A stretch of 64,000 nucleotides of DNA from Verrucomicrobiota bacterium (GCA_016721945.1 JADKHC010000021.1:1-64000); one strand, 5' to 3'. Counted from the first letter of the stretch, positions 1-8,989 are shown. The notes: generated from the sequence alone by a model not told the origin. Program-made: numbers and translations.

Positions 1-723
1 GCCGAGTACGCCGAGGGCATTGGAGAAAAATTGCTCGGGCGAAAAATCCTGCGGACGTGAAAAGGTGATCTTGGTCGCACGGACGTCGGCGATGCGGGGC
101 AGGGCGAAGGTGCGCAGGGCTTTGCGCTCGATGTCGTGGCCGACGAGGTACCAGAGGTTTTGGCGGTGTGATAAATGGTAGGGTTGCACGCGTCGGCGGG
201 TGGCGCGGGCGTCGCCGGGTTTACGATAGGCAAACTCGACTTCGAGTTGTTTGAGCACGGTGGTGCTGAGGGTGTTGAAGACGCCGAGGTCGGCTTTGCC
301 CAGGCCCATGTTTTTGAAGGATACAGAGCTGAGTTCGTCGGCGGGGGAGAACGAGATGCGGTCTTTTAGGCCGCTTGTGAGTTTGTCGAAGGCGATCTCA
401 AGCTGGCTGTGAAACGGAGTGCCTTTGTATTGCTCGACCGCGCGGCGAGCGACGAGCAGAGCCATGAGTTCGCCCTCGGTCACCTGCACGGCGGGAAACG
501 AGTTTACCGGGTGCGTGTAGCGGTAGGCGTTGAGCTGGGCGTCGAACTCGATCGGCAGGTCGAGCCGGTCGCGCATGAAGGTGATGTCGCGCACGATGGT
601 TTTGCGCGAGACTTCGAGGTCACGGACGAGTTGGGTGCAATTGATCAGCGCGCCACGTCGCAGGTCTTCGTGGATGCGAAGCATACGTTCGAGCGGCGGC
701 CGGGAGAGTTTGGGGGTGAGCAC
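1..723 (-). CDS. WYL-domain HTH transcriptional regulator (partial, C-terminus off the window)
   Basis: Translating the minus strand from a GTG at 723 gives an open frame of 241 codons that runs off the left edge. The first 60 residues form a winged-helix (HTH_11-like) domain (LERMLRIHEDLRRG, then SRKTIVRDITFMRDRL). A WYL-type region follows from about residue 130 (VEFAYRKPG, QPYHLSHRQNLWYLVGHDI, RTFALPRIADV). WYL proteins are usually DNA-binding regulators whose WYL domain senses a ligand or nucleic acid, often in DNA-damage or defence contexts; no target is visible here. The start was chosen because related proteins open with a short basic stretch before LERM. An internal ATG 13 codons later is the alternative. 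Confidence 0.8.
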   Translation of the reverse strand, partial: MLTPKLSRPPLERMLRIHEDLRRGALINCTQLVRDLEVSRKTIVRDITFMRDRLDLPIEFDAQLNAYRYTHPVNSFPAVQVTEGELMALLVARRAVEQYKGTPFHSQLEIAFDKLTSGLKDRISFSPADELSSVSFKNMGLGKADLGVFNTLSTTVLKQLEVEFAYRKPGDARATRRRVQPYHLSHRQNLWYLVGHDIERKALRTFALPRIADVRATKITFSRPQDFSPEQFFSNALGVLG

Positions 724-735
724 AGGGAAAATTGT

Positions 736-808
736 TCACGCAAAGTCGCTAACCCGCAAAGCCCGGAAAAACTTCGGGTTTTCTTTGCGACTTGGTGTCT
801 TTGCGTGA
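736..808. repeat. nested imperfect inverted repeat between divergent genes
   Basis: Three nested arm pairs can be read: TCACGCAAAG (736-745) with CTTTGCGTGA (799-808), AAGTCGC (743-749) with GCGACTT (787-793), and AACCCG (751-756) with CGGGTT (775-780). Together they would fold into one long, interrupted hairpin. It lies between the divergent starts of the WYL regulator and the next gene, so it could be a dispersed palindromic repeat or an operator. No T-run marks it as a terminator. Confidence 0.6.
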
Positions 809-835
809 GCCAAAAAATTATTTCAGTTTTTTTAG

Positions 836-858
836 GGTGGGACAAGCATTGTCCCACC
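836..858. repeat. perfect 10-bp hairpin just upstream of the 879 gene
   Basis: GGTGGGACAA and TTGTCCCACC are perfect inverted arms around a 3-nt loop. The hairpin ends about 20 nt before the start at 879. The run of T lies before the hairpin on the plus strand, so it is not a classical terminator for a plus-strand transcript. It may be a short repeat or a leader structure. Confidence 0.55.
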
Positions 859-878
859 GTGGCTGGTATTTTCGGCAC

Positions 879-1508
879 ATGAAAATGAATACCGCACCTA
901 AAAAACTGCTCTCCCGCTCTGTTGAACTCGTCTGGTCTCACTATGGCGAACGCTATCGCGTCGATAACGATCTGAATTTCTACCGCGAGTCCGATGAGGG
1001 CTGGAGAACGTGGCAGCCCGATCCGGCGTCAGCAGTTTTCTCGTCAGCGGCCGATGCGATTTCGGAAACGCGTTGGCTGGCGTTTCTGGAATTCGTGCCG
1101 ACGGCGGAGCGTCGGTTGCTTGAGCAGTTCGACGTGGGCCGGGCCAGCGTGTTGGCGGTGGTCGCGTTTTGCCCGGGCTTGGTGGCGGATTTACTGGCGG
1201 CACCGGCGCTGGCACCGTTTGTGGCTGAGCATACACGGTTGCGTGGGACGGAGCCGCGTTGGGAGGAAATCGCAGCGGTGCACAATCGGGGCGGTGTATA
1301 TGCGTTGCTCGAATGGCTGGGGCTGCCGGCGTCGCGGCAGACACTCACGATTTTGCAGAAGATTACGGAACCGGATCTCGGTCGTCGTTTGCTCGAACCG
1401 ATCCGCGCGGCGTTGTGGGAGCCTGAGACCATCTGGTTGCTTCAGCATGTGCCGAGTCTGACCGAGCATGCTTTGACGCATCATTGCCAGGCAGCGCTGG
1501 CGGCGTGA
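879..1508 (+). CDS. hypothetical protein, 209 aa
   Basis: I do not recognise this protein. The ATG at 879 is followed by a basic N-terminus (MKMNTAPKKLLSRS). The rest is Leu/Ala/Trp-rich and probably alpha-helical, with several WL and LLE stretches, no signal peptide, no clear membrane span and no evident catalytic motif. An ATG two codons later (885) is equally possible. The frame is open further upstream, but that part overlaps the hairpin repeat and looks non-coding. The gene is divergent from the WYL regulator and may be its target, which is inference only. Coding is supported by length, composition and absence of a better frame on either strand. Confidence 0.6.
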   Translation: MKMNTAPKKLLSRSVELVWSHYGERYRVDNDLNFYRESDEGWRTWQPDPASAVFSSAADAISETRWLAFLEFVPTAERRLLEQFDVGRASVLAVVAFCPGLVADLLAAPALAPFVAEHTRLRGTEPRWEEIAAVHNRGGVYALLEWLGLPASRQTLTILQKITEPDLGRRLLEPIRAALWEPETIWLLQHVPSLTEHALTHHCQAALAA

Positions 1509-1541
1509 TAAGACCGACAGCCTGGGGCTGCTGGACTTGGG

Positions 1542-1608
1542 AACGGAAGATAACAAAGGAACGAAGACCCGCGGGTACTCAATCTCTCGTTACCTTCGTT
1601 TTCTCTGG
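1542..1608. repeat. imperfect inverted 7-bp-periodic arms (solo element)
   Basis: The left arm at 1542-1569 (GATAACAAAGGAACGAAG within it) and the right arm at 1584-1608 (reverse complement containing AAAACGAAGGTAACGAG) are related but imperfect. Each is built from degenerate units of about seven bases. A spacer of about 15 bp separates them. The layout resembles the heptamer-array elements near rfbA, although the unit sequence differs. The rest of the 1509-1806 gap holds no gene that I can support. Confidence 0.45.
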
Positions 1609-1806
1609 AAGATCGGGAGCAAACTACCCACTATCAATTGAAAAAAAAGAAAGTGGGGTGGACGATGAGGCGATTGACGGTTCGCGGCGTGTGCCCGGCG
1701 TTCCGGTGGGCGCGCCTCTTGGAGCGCAGGAGAACGCGGCCCCTTTACCTTCGGAGCGCCTTTGAGGCGGGGGTGAGGGCACCCCGCCTACATCGAACGG
1801 GCTGGC

Positions 1807-4482
1807 TTAGCCGAGGACGTTTTTGATCGCGCGGGCGAGGTCGCCGAGTCGGAAGGGTTTCGGTAGATAGCCGACGAAGCCCATGTCCATGTATTGGCGG
1901 GCCATTTCATCGCTGTCGTAGCCGCTGCAAACGATGGCGCGAACGTCTTTGTCGATTTCGCGGAGTTGCCGGAAAGCTTCTTCGCCGCCCATGCCGCCGA
2001 TGACGGTGAGGTCGAGAATGACGAGGTCGTAGGGGCGGCCGACGTTGACGTAGCGTTTGTAGAGGGCGATGGCTTCTTCGCCGTTGCGGGCGACGTCGTA
2101 TTTATAGTCGAGGCTGGCGAGCATGCCGGCGGCGAGACGTGAAATGTCGGGGTCGTCGTCCATGAGCAGCACGCGGCCGGTGCCCGTGCGGAGAATGGGT
2201 GTGCGACGGGTTTCTATATCTGCGGGCTGGTTCGCCTGGGGGAGGAGAAGTCTGAAAACGGTGCCTTCGCCGATGTTGGAGGTGACGGTGACCTGGCCGC
2301 TGTGTTTGCGCATGAGATTGCGCACAGTGGAGAGGCCGAGGCCTGTGCCCTGCTTTTTCGTGGTGAAGAAAGGTTCGAAAATCTTGGATATAATCTCAGG
2401 TTCGATACCGATGCCGTTATCCTTGATCTCGATCGCGACGTAGTTGCCGGCCGCAAGCGGCGGCATGGTGTTTTCGGTGAGGCGGATATTGTCTGCGGAG
2501 ATGGTAATGCGTCCGCCTTGGCCGGGCACGGCTTGGAGGGCGTTGATGATTAGGTTTTGGAAGACCTGCATCATCTGAGCTCGGTTGACGCGGACGGGGC
2601 CGACCGTTTCCGGAACGGTGAGTGTGATCTCAGCGGAGGCGCCGGAGCGGGCGAGGCGAACGGATTCTTCGAGCAGTTCGGCGGGCGAGATGACCTGGGA
2701 GGAAGCAGGGCCGCCGCCTTTAGCTACGGTGAGTAGTTGTTTAGTAAGCGATTTGGCGGCGAGGCAGGCGCGTTCGCTATCGGCGAGATAGGTCGGGTCG
2801 TTGTTGTCCTTCGCGTGCGAAATGCCGCCGAGGATCGTGGTGAGGAGGTTGTTGAAATCGTGCGCGATGCCGCCGGCGATGACGCCGAGGGATTCCCAGC
2901 GGTTGATTTTGATGAGCTCCTCGGGCGAAAGGGACATTTCCTCGGGGTTGCGAAACACGACGACCATGCCGTTGATGCGTTTGCCGGTATCGTGGACCTG
3001 GCTGGCAGACCAGACGATGGGGCGGCTTTTGCCGTCGGCGGTCTGCAGAGTGTGGTCGGCGCAGAGGGGCGAGTGGTCGCTGTTGGAGAAGGCGAGGACG
3101 AGCGCTTCTTCGTCGGGCAGATTGGTGACGCGTGAATTGAGGCGGAAGGCGTCGCCTAGCAGGGTGCCTTGGGCGGTGGCTTGGGTGCAACCGGTCAGGC
3201 GTTCGGCTTGCGGGTTCAGGTAGATGATCCGGCCGAGATTGTCGGCCACCATGACGGCTTCGGCGAGTGTAGCGAGGGTGCCCGCGATGAGGGTGGGCGG
3301 TATTGGAAGCGTGGATGCAGCCGCGAGGGTTTCGGAGAGTTCTTCTGGAAGCGGACAACAGAATCCGATGGCGCGGGCAAGGCCGCCTTTGCGGGTGAGT
3401 TGCCGGTGGGCGCCGATGAGTACGGGCAGGGGCGAGGTTTGATCGCGCAGGAGGAGGGCTTGCAGAAAAGTTTCCTGACCGGGCGAAGGCGTGAGGAAAA
3501 AGGTTTCAGCTCCGCGGGCCGCCATGGCTTGCGGGAGGGCGGCGAGGAAAGTGTCGAGCTCGCTCGCGGATTCGTCGGTGGAGTTAGTGAATTTTTTCCA
3601 GCCGGGAGAGAGCCAGTATTTGCCGTGTGCAAAATCGAAATCGAAGGTGACGAGGCCGCCGTTGCTGGTGAGTTTTTGCAGGCGTTCTTCGTTGAGCTGG
3701 CTTTGTTCGTCGAGCTCCTTGCGTTCGTTGATGTCAAGTTGAAGTCCACTGACACGTTCGAGTTCGCCTTCGAGGCCGATGACTTGCGTGCCGAGGCACT
3801 GGACCCAGAGGTAGTGACCCTCGTGGTGTTGCATGCGGATCTCGACCGAGAAGGCGCGCGTGCCTGGCTTGAGTTTGCGGGGAGCGCGATCCGGCGCGGC
3901 CGCAGAGTCGTCGGGGTGAATCAGGCGCAGCCAGCTGTCGTAGGAGTTGGCGAGTTCTTCATCGGTATAGCCGAGCTGACGTTTCCACGCGGGGGAGTAG
4001 TAGATCTGGCGGGCTTTGAAATTGAGATCGAAAAATCCGACTGCACCTTCGTCGGCGAGCAGCGACAGACCGGAGTCGAGGAGGAGCGGCGGCGTCGATT
4101 CGCGGTGGAGGGCGGGATTCTCGATGATGGCGAAGTAACCGAGGGTGCTGCCTTCGGATTCTTCGATGCGCACGCTTACCTCTGTCGATTGGTTTTCGGG
4201 AAGGCGTGTGTAGGTGGTGGTGGCGCGGTTGAGGGCGTTGGCGAGAAGGAGCGCCCACTGAGCCTCGGGGCCGGACGTGGCGACGGAAGAGCCGTCGAAG
4301 ATGAAATGTTTCGCGAAGGCCGTGCCTTTGAATTGATCGATGTTGGTTTTCCAGAAGCGCAGCGCGGTGGTGTTGGCCGAGAGGATGAGCCCGTTTGCGT
4401 CGAGCGAGATCAAGGCTGGCGATATCAACATGGTGTCGCTGCTTTCGAAAGGGGTGACGGAGATTGACGTGGGGTTGATCAC
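1807..4482 (-). CDS. hybrid sensor histidine kinase with PAS domains and C-terminal receiver
   Basis: This 891-aa protein starts at a GTG at 4482. Its N-terminal half holds PAS-like sensor regions: one near residues 15-120, a PAS_3-type one near 145-255 ending in LQLDINERKEL, and one near 395-515. The H-box GGIAHDFNNLLTTILG carries the phospho-accepting His. A HATPase domain follows with an N-box (QNLIINALQA), G1 (DNGIGI) and G2 (GTGLGLS). The last 125 residues are a receiver with an acidic pocket (MDDDPD), a phospho-acceptor Asp in ILDLTVIGG and a conserved Lys in LPKPF. No transmembrane segment is visible, so it is probably cytoplasmic. No DNA-binding partner gene lies beside it, and the signal cannot be told from sequence. 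It lies downstream of hemH on the same strand, with a gap of about 210 bp. Confidence 0.92.
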   Translation of the reverse strand: MINPTSISVTPFESSDTMLISPALISLDANGLILSANTTALRFWKTNIDQFKGTAFAKHFIFDGSSVATSGPEAQWALLLANALNRATTTYTRLPENQSTEVSVRIEESEGSTLGYFAIIENPALHRESTPPLLLDSGLSLLADEGAVGFFDLNFKARQIYYSPAWKRQLGYTDEELANSYDSWLRLIHPDDSAAAPDRAPRKLKPGTRAFSVEIRMQHHEGHYLWVQCLGTQVIGLEGELERVSGLQLDINERKELDEQSQLNEERLQKLTSNGGLVTFDFDFAHGKYWLSPGWKKFTNSTDESASELDTFLAALPQAMAARGAETFFLTPSPGQETFLQALLLRDQTSPLPVLIGAHRQLTRKGGLARAIGFCCPLPEELSETLAAASTLPIPPTLIAGTLATLAEAVMVADNLGRIIYLNPQAERLTGCTQATAQGTLLGDAFRLNSRVTNLPDEEALVLAFSNSDHSPLCADHTLQTADGKSRPIVWSASQVHDTGKRINGMVVVFRNPEEMSLSPEELIKINRWESLGVIAGGIAHDFNNLLTTILGGISHAKDNNDPTYLADSERACLAAKSLTKQLLTVAKGGGPASSQVISPAELLEESVRLARSGASAEITLTVPETVGPVRVNRAQMMQVFQNLIINALQAVPGQGGRITISADNIRLTENTMPPLAAGNYVAIEIKDNGIGIEPEIISKIFEPFFTTKKQGTGLGLSTVRNLMRKHSGQVTVTSNIGEGTVFRLLLPQANQPADIETRRTPILRTGTGRVLLMDDDPDISRLAAGMLASLDYKYDVARNGEEAIALYKRYVNVGRPYDLVILDLTVIGGMGGEEAFRQLREIDKDVRAIVCSGYDSDEMARQYMDMGFVGYLPKPFRLGDLARAIKNVLG

Positions 4483-4696
4483 GATGATTGCCGGTCTCAG
4501 GTTTGTGCGGGCTGACGAGGCAAGAGTCTGTTGGCGGGATTGAAAGAAGCGCCTACTTGAACGAGTGCGAGCTAGATCTGAATAGAAACTAACGAACGCG
4601 CGCCAGGGACAATGACAGCGAGCGAACGATAGAGTTCGTCGTGAACCGCAGTTTCCTGAATGCAGTGTGTGTAGTTAAAAAGGTAATTGTTGCCAC

Positions 4697-5722
4697 TTAG
4701 TTCCCCGCCCATGTTTGGATGCGTTTTATTAAAAATGAAATGTACGCGGGGTGTTCGTTTAAGCAAGGGATTTGCTGGAAGGAGATACCCCCAGCTTGCA
4801 TGAAGGTTTCTTTGCCGGCGACGGATAGTTCTTCCAGGGTTTCGAGGCAATCGGCTACGAAGGCGGGCGACATCACGAGCAGGCGTTTGATGCCCGCGCC
4901 GGGTAGCCGAACCAGTTCGTAATCGGTGTAGGGCGTTAACCAGGGTTCGCCGGCGAGACGCGATTGGAACGACACCGAGTGTTTTTCCGCAGAGAGGTTG
5001 GCGCGACGCGCGAAGGCTTTGGTAGTTTTGTAGCACTGGGCGCGGTAGCAGGTGCTTTGTACGGGCGAGCAGACGTTGCAGCAATCGGCGACGACGGTGC
5101 AATGGGCCTTGGACGAGTCGGCTTTGCGCAAATGCCGCACGGGAATGCCGTGGTAACTGAACAACAGGTGGTCATGCGGTTGCTCAAGATACGGCTGGGC
5201 CGAGGTGTACAACGCCTCAATATAATCGGCGTCTTCGTAGAAAGGTTGCACGGTGGTCACGCGCAGGGTGGGCGACTGGAGCGCAACTTCGGCGTAGACT
5301 TTGGCGGTGACGGTTTCCCACGACGACATCGCGTAGTGCGGATATTGGGGAATGAGCAGTAGTTCGCTCACGCCGTCGGCGAGGATCTTGGCGATGACTG
5401 ACGCGATCGAGGGCTGGCCATAACGCATGGCGAGATACACGGGCAACTCGGCTCCGAGCTGGGCGGAAACTTTTTGTTGGACCGAGCGCGAGGTCACGAT
5501 CAGCGGCGAGCCGTCCTTTGTCCAAACGGTGGAGTAGGCGTGGGCGGATTTTTTCGGACGCGTGCGTAGGATTATTCCCTCGAGCAGCAGCCAGCGCAGC
5601 GGTGCGGCCAGGTCGAGCACGCGTTCATCGCCAAGAAATTCCCGCAGGTAACGCCGCACGTCCGCGACCGAGGTCGAATTGGGGGACCCTAGGTTTACCA
5701 GTAGGACGGCTTTTTTCGACAT
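4697..5722 (-). CDS. hemH: ferrochelatase (protoporphyrin ferrochelatase)
   Basis: It inserts Fe(II) into protoporphyrin IX, the last step of protohaem synthesis. Family signatures are the N-terminal KAVLLVNLGSPNS, the motif LFSYHGIPVRHLRKAD with the catalytic His, and the C-terminal VMSPAFVADCLETLEEL. From the ATG at 5722 the protein is 341 aa, normal for the family. The frame stays open upstream, but the extra residues do not look like hemH. An unusual cysteine-rich stretch follows the catalytic motif (HCTVVADCCNVCS, then TCYRAQC). It could ligate an iron-sulfur cluster, as known for some bacterial ferrochelatases, but this is inference. The divergent gene on the right starts about 130 bp away. 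Confidence 0.95.
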   Translation of the reverse strand: MSKKAVLLVNLGSPNSTSVADVRRYLREFLGDERVLDLAAPLRWLLLEGIILRTRPKKSAHAYSTVWTKDGSPLIVTSRSVQQKVSAQLGAELPVYLAMRYGQPSIASVIAKILADGVSELLLIPQYPHYAMSSWETVTAKVYAEVALQSPTLRVTTVQPFYEDADYIEALYTSAQPYLEQPHDHLLFSYHGIPVRHLRKADSSKAHCTVVADCCNVCSPVQSTCYRAQCYKTTKAFARRANLSAEKHSVSFQSRLAGEPWLTPYTDYELVRLPGAGIKRLLVMSPAFVADCLETLEELSVAGKETFMQAGGISFQQIPCLNEHPAYISFLIKRIQTWAGN

Positions 5723-5851
5723 GTTACAAGTGGTCTGCGAGTTGCCTAAGTTGTCAAATCTCACTCGCTCTTCCTGACACAACCGGGAAGTTTTCCCTAA
5801 TAATAATGAAGGCGCGATTTCTCACGCCCACCGATTTCCCCCTAACCACCC

Positions 5852-7156
5852 ATGTCGCTGCCCAATCCTGTCATTGTTCTTCCTGGCATCACCGCTTCCG
5901 ATCTGCGCGACGAGTATCCGACCGAAACCGAGCGCGTCTGGTCGTTACTCAGCAAACAGTACGAGCGCGTTTACCTGCATCCTGACAACGTCCGCTATGA
6001 AGCGCGCCAGCCAGCGGTCGTCAGACCTGATCGCGTCTGGAGCATTGTATACACTGAACTGGTTGAGGAGCTGCGCCACGAACTCACGCAGAGCGCCGAT
6101 CGACCCACGCCCGTGTATCCATTTGCTTATGACTGGAGGCAACCGCTGCATCTCACCGAACTCCACCTCGAACGCTTCATCGACGAAGTCATCGAGCGCA
6201 CGAAGCTCACTCCGCATTATTATCAAGACGGCTACTCGGACCGAGCGCAGGTCAACCTCGTCGGCCACTCGATGGGCGGTCTCATCATTGCCGGTTATCT
6301 CCAACGCAAAGGACTCAACGCCCGCGTGGGCAGAGTCGCTTCACTCGGCACGCCGTTCCGTGGTTCGCACGAAGCCATTGTACGCGTCGCCACCGGTCTT
6401 GATCGCCTCGGCATCGAGCCTTCGCCCTCGCGCGAACGCGAAGCTGCCCGCATCACGCCGGCGCTTTATCATCTCGTGCCGCATTATGAAGGTGCGGTGG
6501 AAACCACCGCCGGTGGCAGCACCGATCTCTTTCAATCCTCGACCTGGCAAGCCTCGGTGCCGCTCAGCGTCGCAGAATACGTGCGCCTCTACAGCGTGAT
6601 CCCTGCGCGCAATCCCGAACAGATCAAGTCCGCCGCAGACAAACTTTTTGCCAGCATGCTCGACGATGCCCGAACCTATTGCCAGAGGGTAGACTCGCTC
6701 GACCTCGCCGCCACCTCGCTCGGCGGCCGCGATGGCTGGCTTTGCATAGTCGGCCTTGGTGAAAAAACCCGCGTGCGCACCCGCATCGTGAAGGAGGGCG
6801 GATCGCAGTGGTTTGATCTCGATCGAGCCAGTGACGTCACGAACCAATGGCCAAAGGGTAAAAATAAAACCGAAACCGGCGACGGCACGGTTCCCTATCT
6901 CGGCGCCAAGCCAGCTTTTCTGGACACGGCGAACCTCGTTTGTGTGAGCAAAGGCGACTACGCTTGGACTGAGATCGGCGACCGCGCCCTCGCCCAATTT
7001 GGCGGACTGCACGGCGCGCTGCCCGTCATGAATCTAAACCACCGGCTCGTCTCCTCGCATTTTCTCGGTGGAAAAGTGGGCGATCTCTGGGGGCACTCCC
7101 CACCAGACCTCGTCGGCGACTGGGCGCCACCGCTCAAAGGCCTGAAGCAAAAGTAA
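5852..7156 (+). CDS. alpha/beta hydrolase, LCAT-like lipase/acyltransferase family
   Basis: This 434-aa protein has an N-terminal oxyanion-hole segment (PVIVLPGITASDLRD) and a nucleophile elbow GHSMGG near residue 139, followed by VASLGTPFRGSH. This is the arrangement of lecithin:cholesterol acyltransferase-like and PGAP1-like lipases. A late GDGTVPYLGAK segment is typical of the LCAT family acid region, and HRLVSSH near the C-terminus could supply the catalytic His. There is no signal peptide, so it is probably cytoplasmic or peripheral. The substrate is unknown; an ester or phospholipid is likely. It stands alone, divergent from hemH and followed by the oxidoreductase gene after about 95 bp. 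Confidence 0.85.
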   Translation: MSLPNPVIVLPGITASDLRDEYPTETERVWSLLSKQYERVYLHPDNVRYEARQPAVVRPDRVWSIVYTELVEELRHELTQSADRPTPVYPFAYDWRQPLHLTELHLERFIDEVIERTKLTPHYYQDGYSDRAQVNLVGHSMGGLIIAGYLQRKGLNARVGRVASLGTPFRGSHEAIVRVATGLDRLGIEPSPSREREAARITPALYHLVPHYEGAVETTAGGSTDLFQSSTWQASVPLSVAEYVRLYSVIPARNPEQIKSAADKLFASMLDDARTYCQRVDSLDLAATSLGGRDGWLCIVGLGEKTRVRTRIVKEGGSQWFDLDRASDVTNQWPKGKNKTETGDGTVPYLGAKPAFLDTANLVCVSKGDYAWTEIGDRALAQFGGLHGALPVMNLNHRLVSSHFLGGKVGDLWGHSPPDLVGDWAPPLKGLKQK

Positions 7157-7251
7157 AGCGAACCGCCCGCGCATCGAAGGCTCAACCTTGGCCAAAAACT
7201 GCGCAGAATTTGGCATGTACACCGGCGCATATCCGCGCAGTTAAAGAAGGC

Positions 7252-7839
7252 GTGAACGTTTCGATCATCCTCGGTCATCCCACTCCCGGTAGTTTCAATC
7301 ACGCCATCGTGACAACGGTTGCCGATACGTTGCGCGCTCGCGGAGCGACGGTGACCATACACGATTTGTACGCGGAAAACTTTGACCCGATTTACTCCGC
7401 GCCCGAACTCGCGCGCGACGCCGTGCTGCCGCCCGTTATCGAACAACATTGCCACGAAATCGCGCAGGCCGATGGCATCGTTATCGTACACCCGAACTAC
7501 TGGAGCCGCCCACCTGCGATGCTCTGCGGCTGGGTCGACCGCGTGCTGCGTCCCGGACGCGCGTACCGTTTTGTCCCCGACGGCAAAGGCGGTGCTCGCC
7601 CCGAAGGTCTGCTCAAAGCGAAAGTTGCGCTCATCTTCACCACCGCCAATACGCCGGACGAAGTTGATCGCACCGTTTACGGCGACCCGCTCGAAACCCA
7701 CTGGTGCAAAGTTGTCTTTGGCCTCTGCGGCGTGCCTGCAGTGCGCCGGAGTTTTTCGTCGGTAATCGTCAGCAAGCCCGAACAACGCGCCGCCTGGCTC
7801 GATGAAGTGCGCCAACTCGTGAACGAGCGCCTGGGCTGA
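7252..7839 (+). CDS. flavodoxin-fold NAD(P)H oxidoreductase (NQO/MdaB/KefF-like)
   Basis: The N-terminal SIILGHPTPGSFNHAI and the mid-protein IVIVHPNYWSRPPAMLCGWVD are the hallmarks of FMN-binding quinone reductase-type flavoproteins. They are followed by a product-release segment VALIFTTANTPDE. From the GTG at 7252 it is 195 aa, in the family range, and begins exactly at the first beta strand. A purine-rich AAAGAAGG ends one base before this GTG, which is too close to be ideal. A TTG at 7210 would add 14 residues unlike family members. It probably performs two-electron reduction of quinones or related electrophiles in the cytoplasm. Confidence 0.85.
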   Translation: MNVSIILGHPTPGSFNHAIVTTVADTLRARGATVTIHDLYAENFDPIYSAPELARDAVLPPVIEQHCHEIAQADGIVIVHPNYWSRPPAMLCGWVDRVLRPGRAYRFVPDGKGGARPEGLLKAKVALIFTTANTPDEVDRTVYGDPLETHWCKVVFGLCGVPAVRRSFSSVIVSKPEQRAAWLDEVRQLVNERLG

Positions 7840-7943
7840 TCTACTCGTATCCGATATCGCGCAGGCAGAGATCGTGCGCGTACAAATTCAACGCTCAGGT
7901 TCCGCAATAACTCCGTTTGTTATTCTGAGCGAAGCGTGCGGAA

Positions 7944-8019
7944 GGTGGAGCCCGATGTCCCAATCGGGCTTGTTCGGAGCCGTTCTCAAACCAGCCCGTT
8001 AGGGACAACGGGCTCCACC
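7944..8019. repeat. 76-bp composite palindromic repeat, copy 1
   Basis: The element starts GGTGGAGCCCG and ends CGGGCTCCACC, which are terminal inverted repeats. It contains two internal hairpins: AGCCCGAT with its partner ATCGGGCT, and AGCCCGTT with AACGGGCT. The reverse complement of this element recurs at 21015-21090 with only a few central differences. The rest of 7840-8186 contains no gene I can support. Confidence 0.9.
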
Positions 8020-8186
8020 CTCTATCTACCGCATCGCTGTGCTTAGAATGATAGAATGCGTCTTACCGTTGTACTGTTTCGTAGGTGGAACGCTGGCCTG
8101 GTTCGCCCCCACTTGACGACTTTGCTAGAGTTCACGGTGGACAGCGGTCGCAACTCTCGCGATTGCTCCAATTCCGCCTAATCCTA

Positions 8187-8915
8187 ATGAATTCCGTCGT
8201 TTTGCCACCTGCCATCGCCGTCACCGGTTTTACTGTCGCGTTTTTTCACGCGGCGATTCCGACACACTGGCTGCCGTTCGTGCTCGTAGGCCGGGCGCGA
8301 AACTGGAGTCGCACCAAAGTTCTAGCGGTGACGATTGCCGCAGGACTGGGGCACGTGTTGCTCACAAGCCTGCTCGGTCTGGTCATCGCGTGGCTGGGTT
8401 TTCAACTCGATGAACGCTTCGAGCGAATCTTTCCCTGGATTAGCGGTGGCGTACTGTTCGTGCTCGGTGGTTATTATTTCTGGCGTCAATGGCGTGGCGG
8501 CGGCATCTGCCATCACAGCCCGCCGGGCGGCCAGCATAAACCCACCGAACACTGCGGTCACGAAGACGAGCACGAGCACAGCCACTGGGATCATGAGTTG
8601 CAGGAAAGTTCGTTGGTGAAAACCGACAAGGGTGACTGGGCGGCCATCAGCGGCCTGTTCGTCATGCTCACCCTGTCGCCCTGCGAAGGATTTTTGCCGG
8701 TCTATCTCTCTGGCGTACGGTTCGGCTGGCAGGGCTTTTTTATCCTGAGCGCGATTCTGGCCGTGGCGGCCCTCGCGGCTATGACGCTGCTGACCTGGCT
8801 GACGCTGGTCGGACTGGAGCGCTTTAGAATCAAGAATTTCGAACGCTACGAAGCCGGTCTCTTGGGCGGGCTTTTCACCATGCTCGGCGTGCTGGTCCTC
8901 ATGCTGGAGCACTGA
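8187..8915 (+). CDS. polytopic membrane protein with His-rich loop, NicO/UreH-like (putative metal transport)
   Basis: The 242-aa protein has about six hydrophobic segments. The first contains FTVAFFHAAIPTHWLPFVL, whose HX5H arrangement resembles the metal-binding first helix of NicO/UreH-type transporters (H-x-x-x-P-x-H). A central hydrophilic loop is rich in His, Glu and Asp (HSPPGGQHKPTEHCGHEDEH and onward), a typical metal-buffering loop. A later segment carries LTLSPCEGFLP. The start is the ATG at 8187, just before the first membrane helix; the upstream open frame is low in coding character. Nickel, cobalt or another divalent cation is a plausible substrate, but family assignment is tentative. 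It stands alone between repeat elements. Confidence 0.6.
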   Translation: MNSVVLPPAIAVTGFTVAFFHAAIPTHWLPFVLVGRARNWSRTKVLAVTIAAGLGHVLLTSLLGLVIAWLGFQLDERFERIFPWISGGVLFVLGGYYFWRQWRGGGICHHSPPGGQHKPTEHCGHEDEHEHSHWDHELQESSLVKTDKGDWAAISGLFVMLTLSPCEGFLPVYLSGVRFGWQGFFILSAILAVAALAAMTLLTWLTLVGLERFRIKNFERYEAGLLGGLFTMLGVLVLMLEH

Positions 8916-8931
8916 GGGAAGGCCATGCTTT

Positions 8932-8989
8932 TGTAGGAGCCTGCTTGCAGGCGATATGTTCCTGAATCGCCTGCAAGCAGGCTCCTGCA
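8932..8989. repeat. 24-bp inverted repeat (long hairpin) downstream of the NicO-like gene
   Basis: The arms 8932-8955 and 8966-8989 pair with one mismatch around a 10-nt loop; the core is GGAGCCTGCTTGCAGGCGAT. It lies 16 bp after a stop codon. It is probably a REP-type intergenic palindrome that may also act as a transcript-end structure. Confidence 0.85.

Noticed and set aside
3169..4467. Plus-strand open frame of 432 codons opposite the hybrid histidine kinase
   Set aside because: It is a shadow of the kinase gene, whose domains are unmistakable on the minus strand. The plus translation is Gly/Glu/Phe-rich without any domain.
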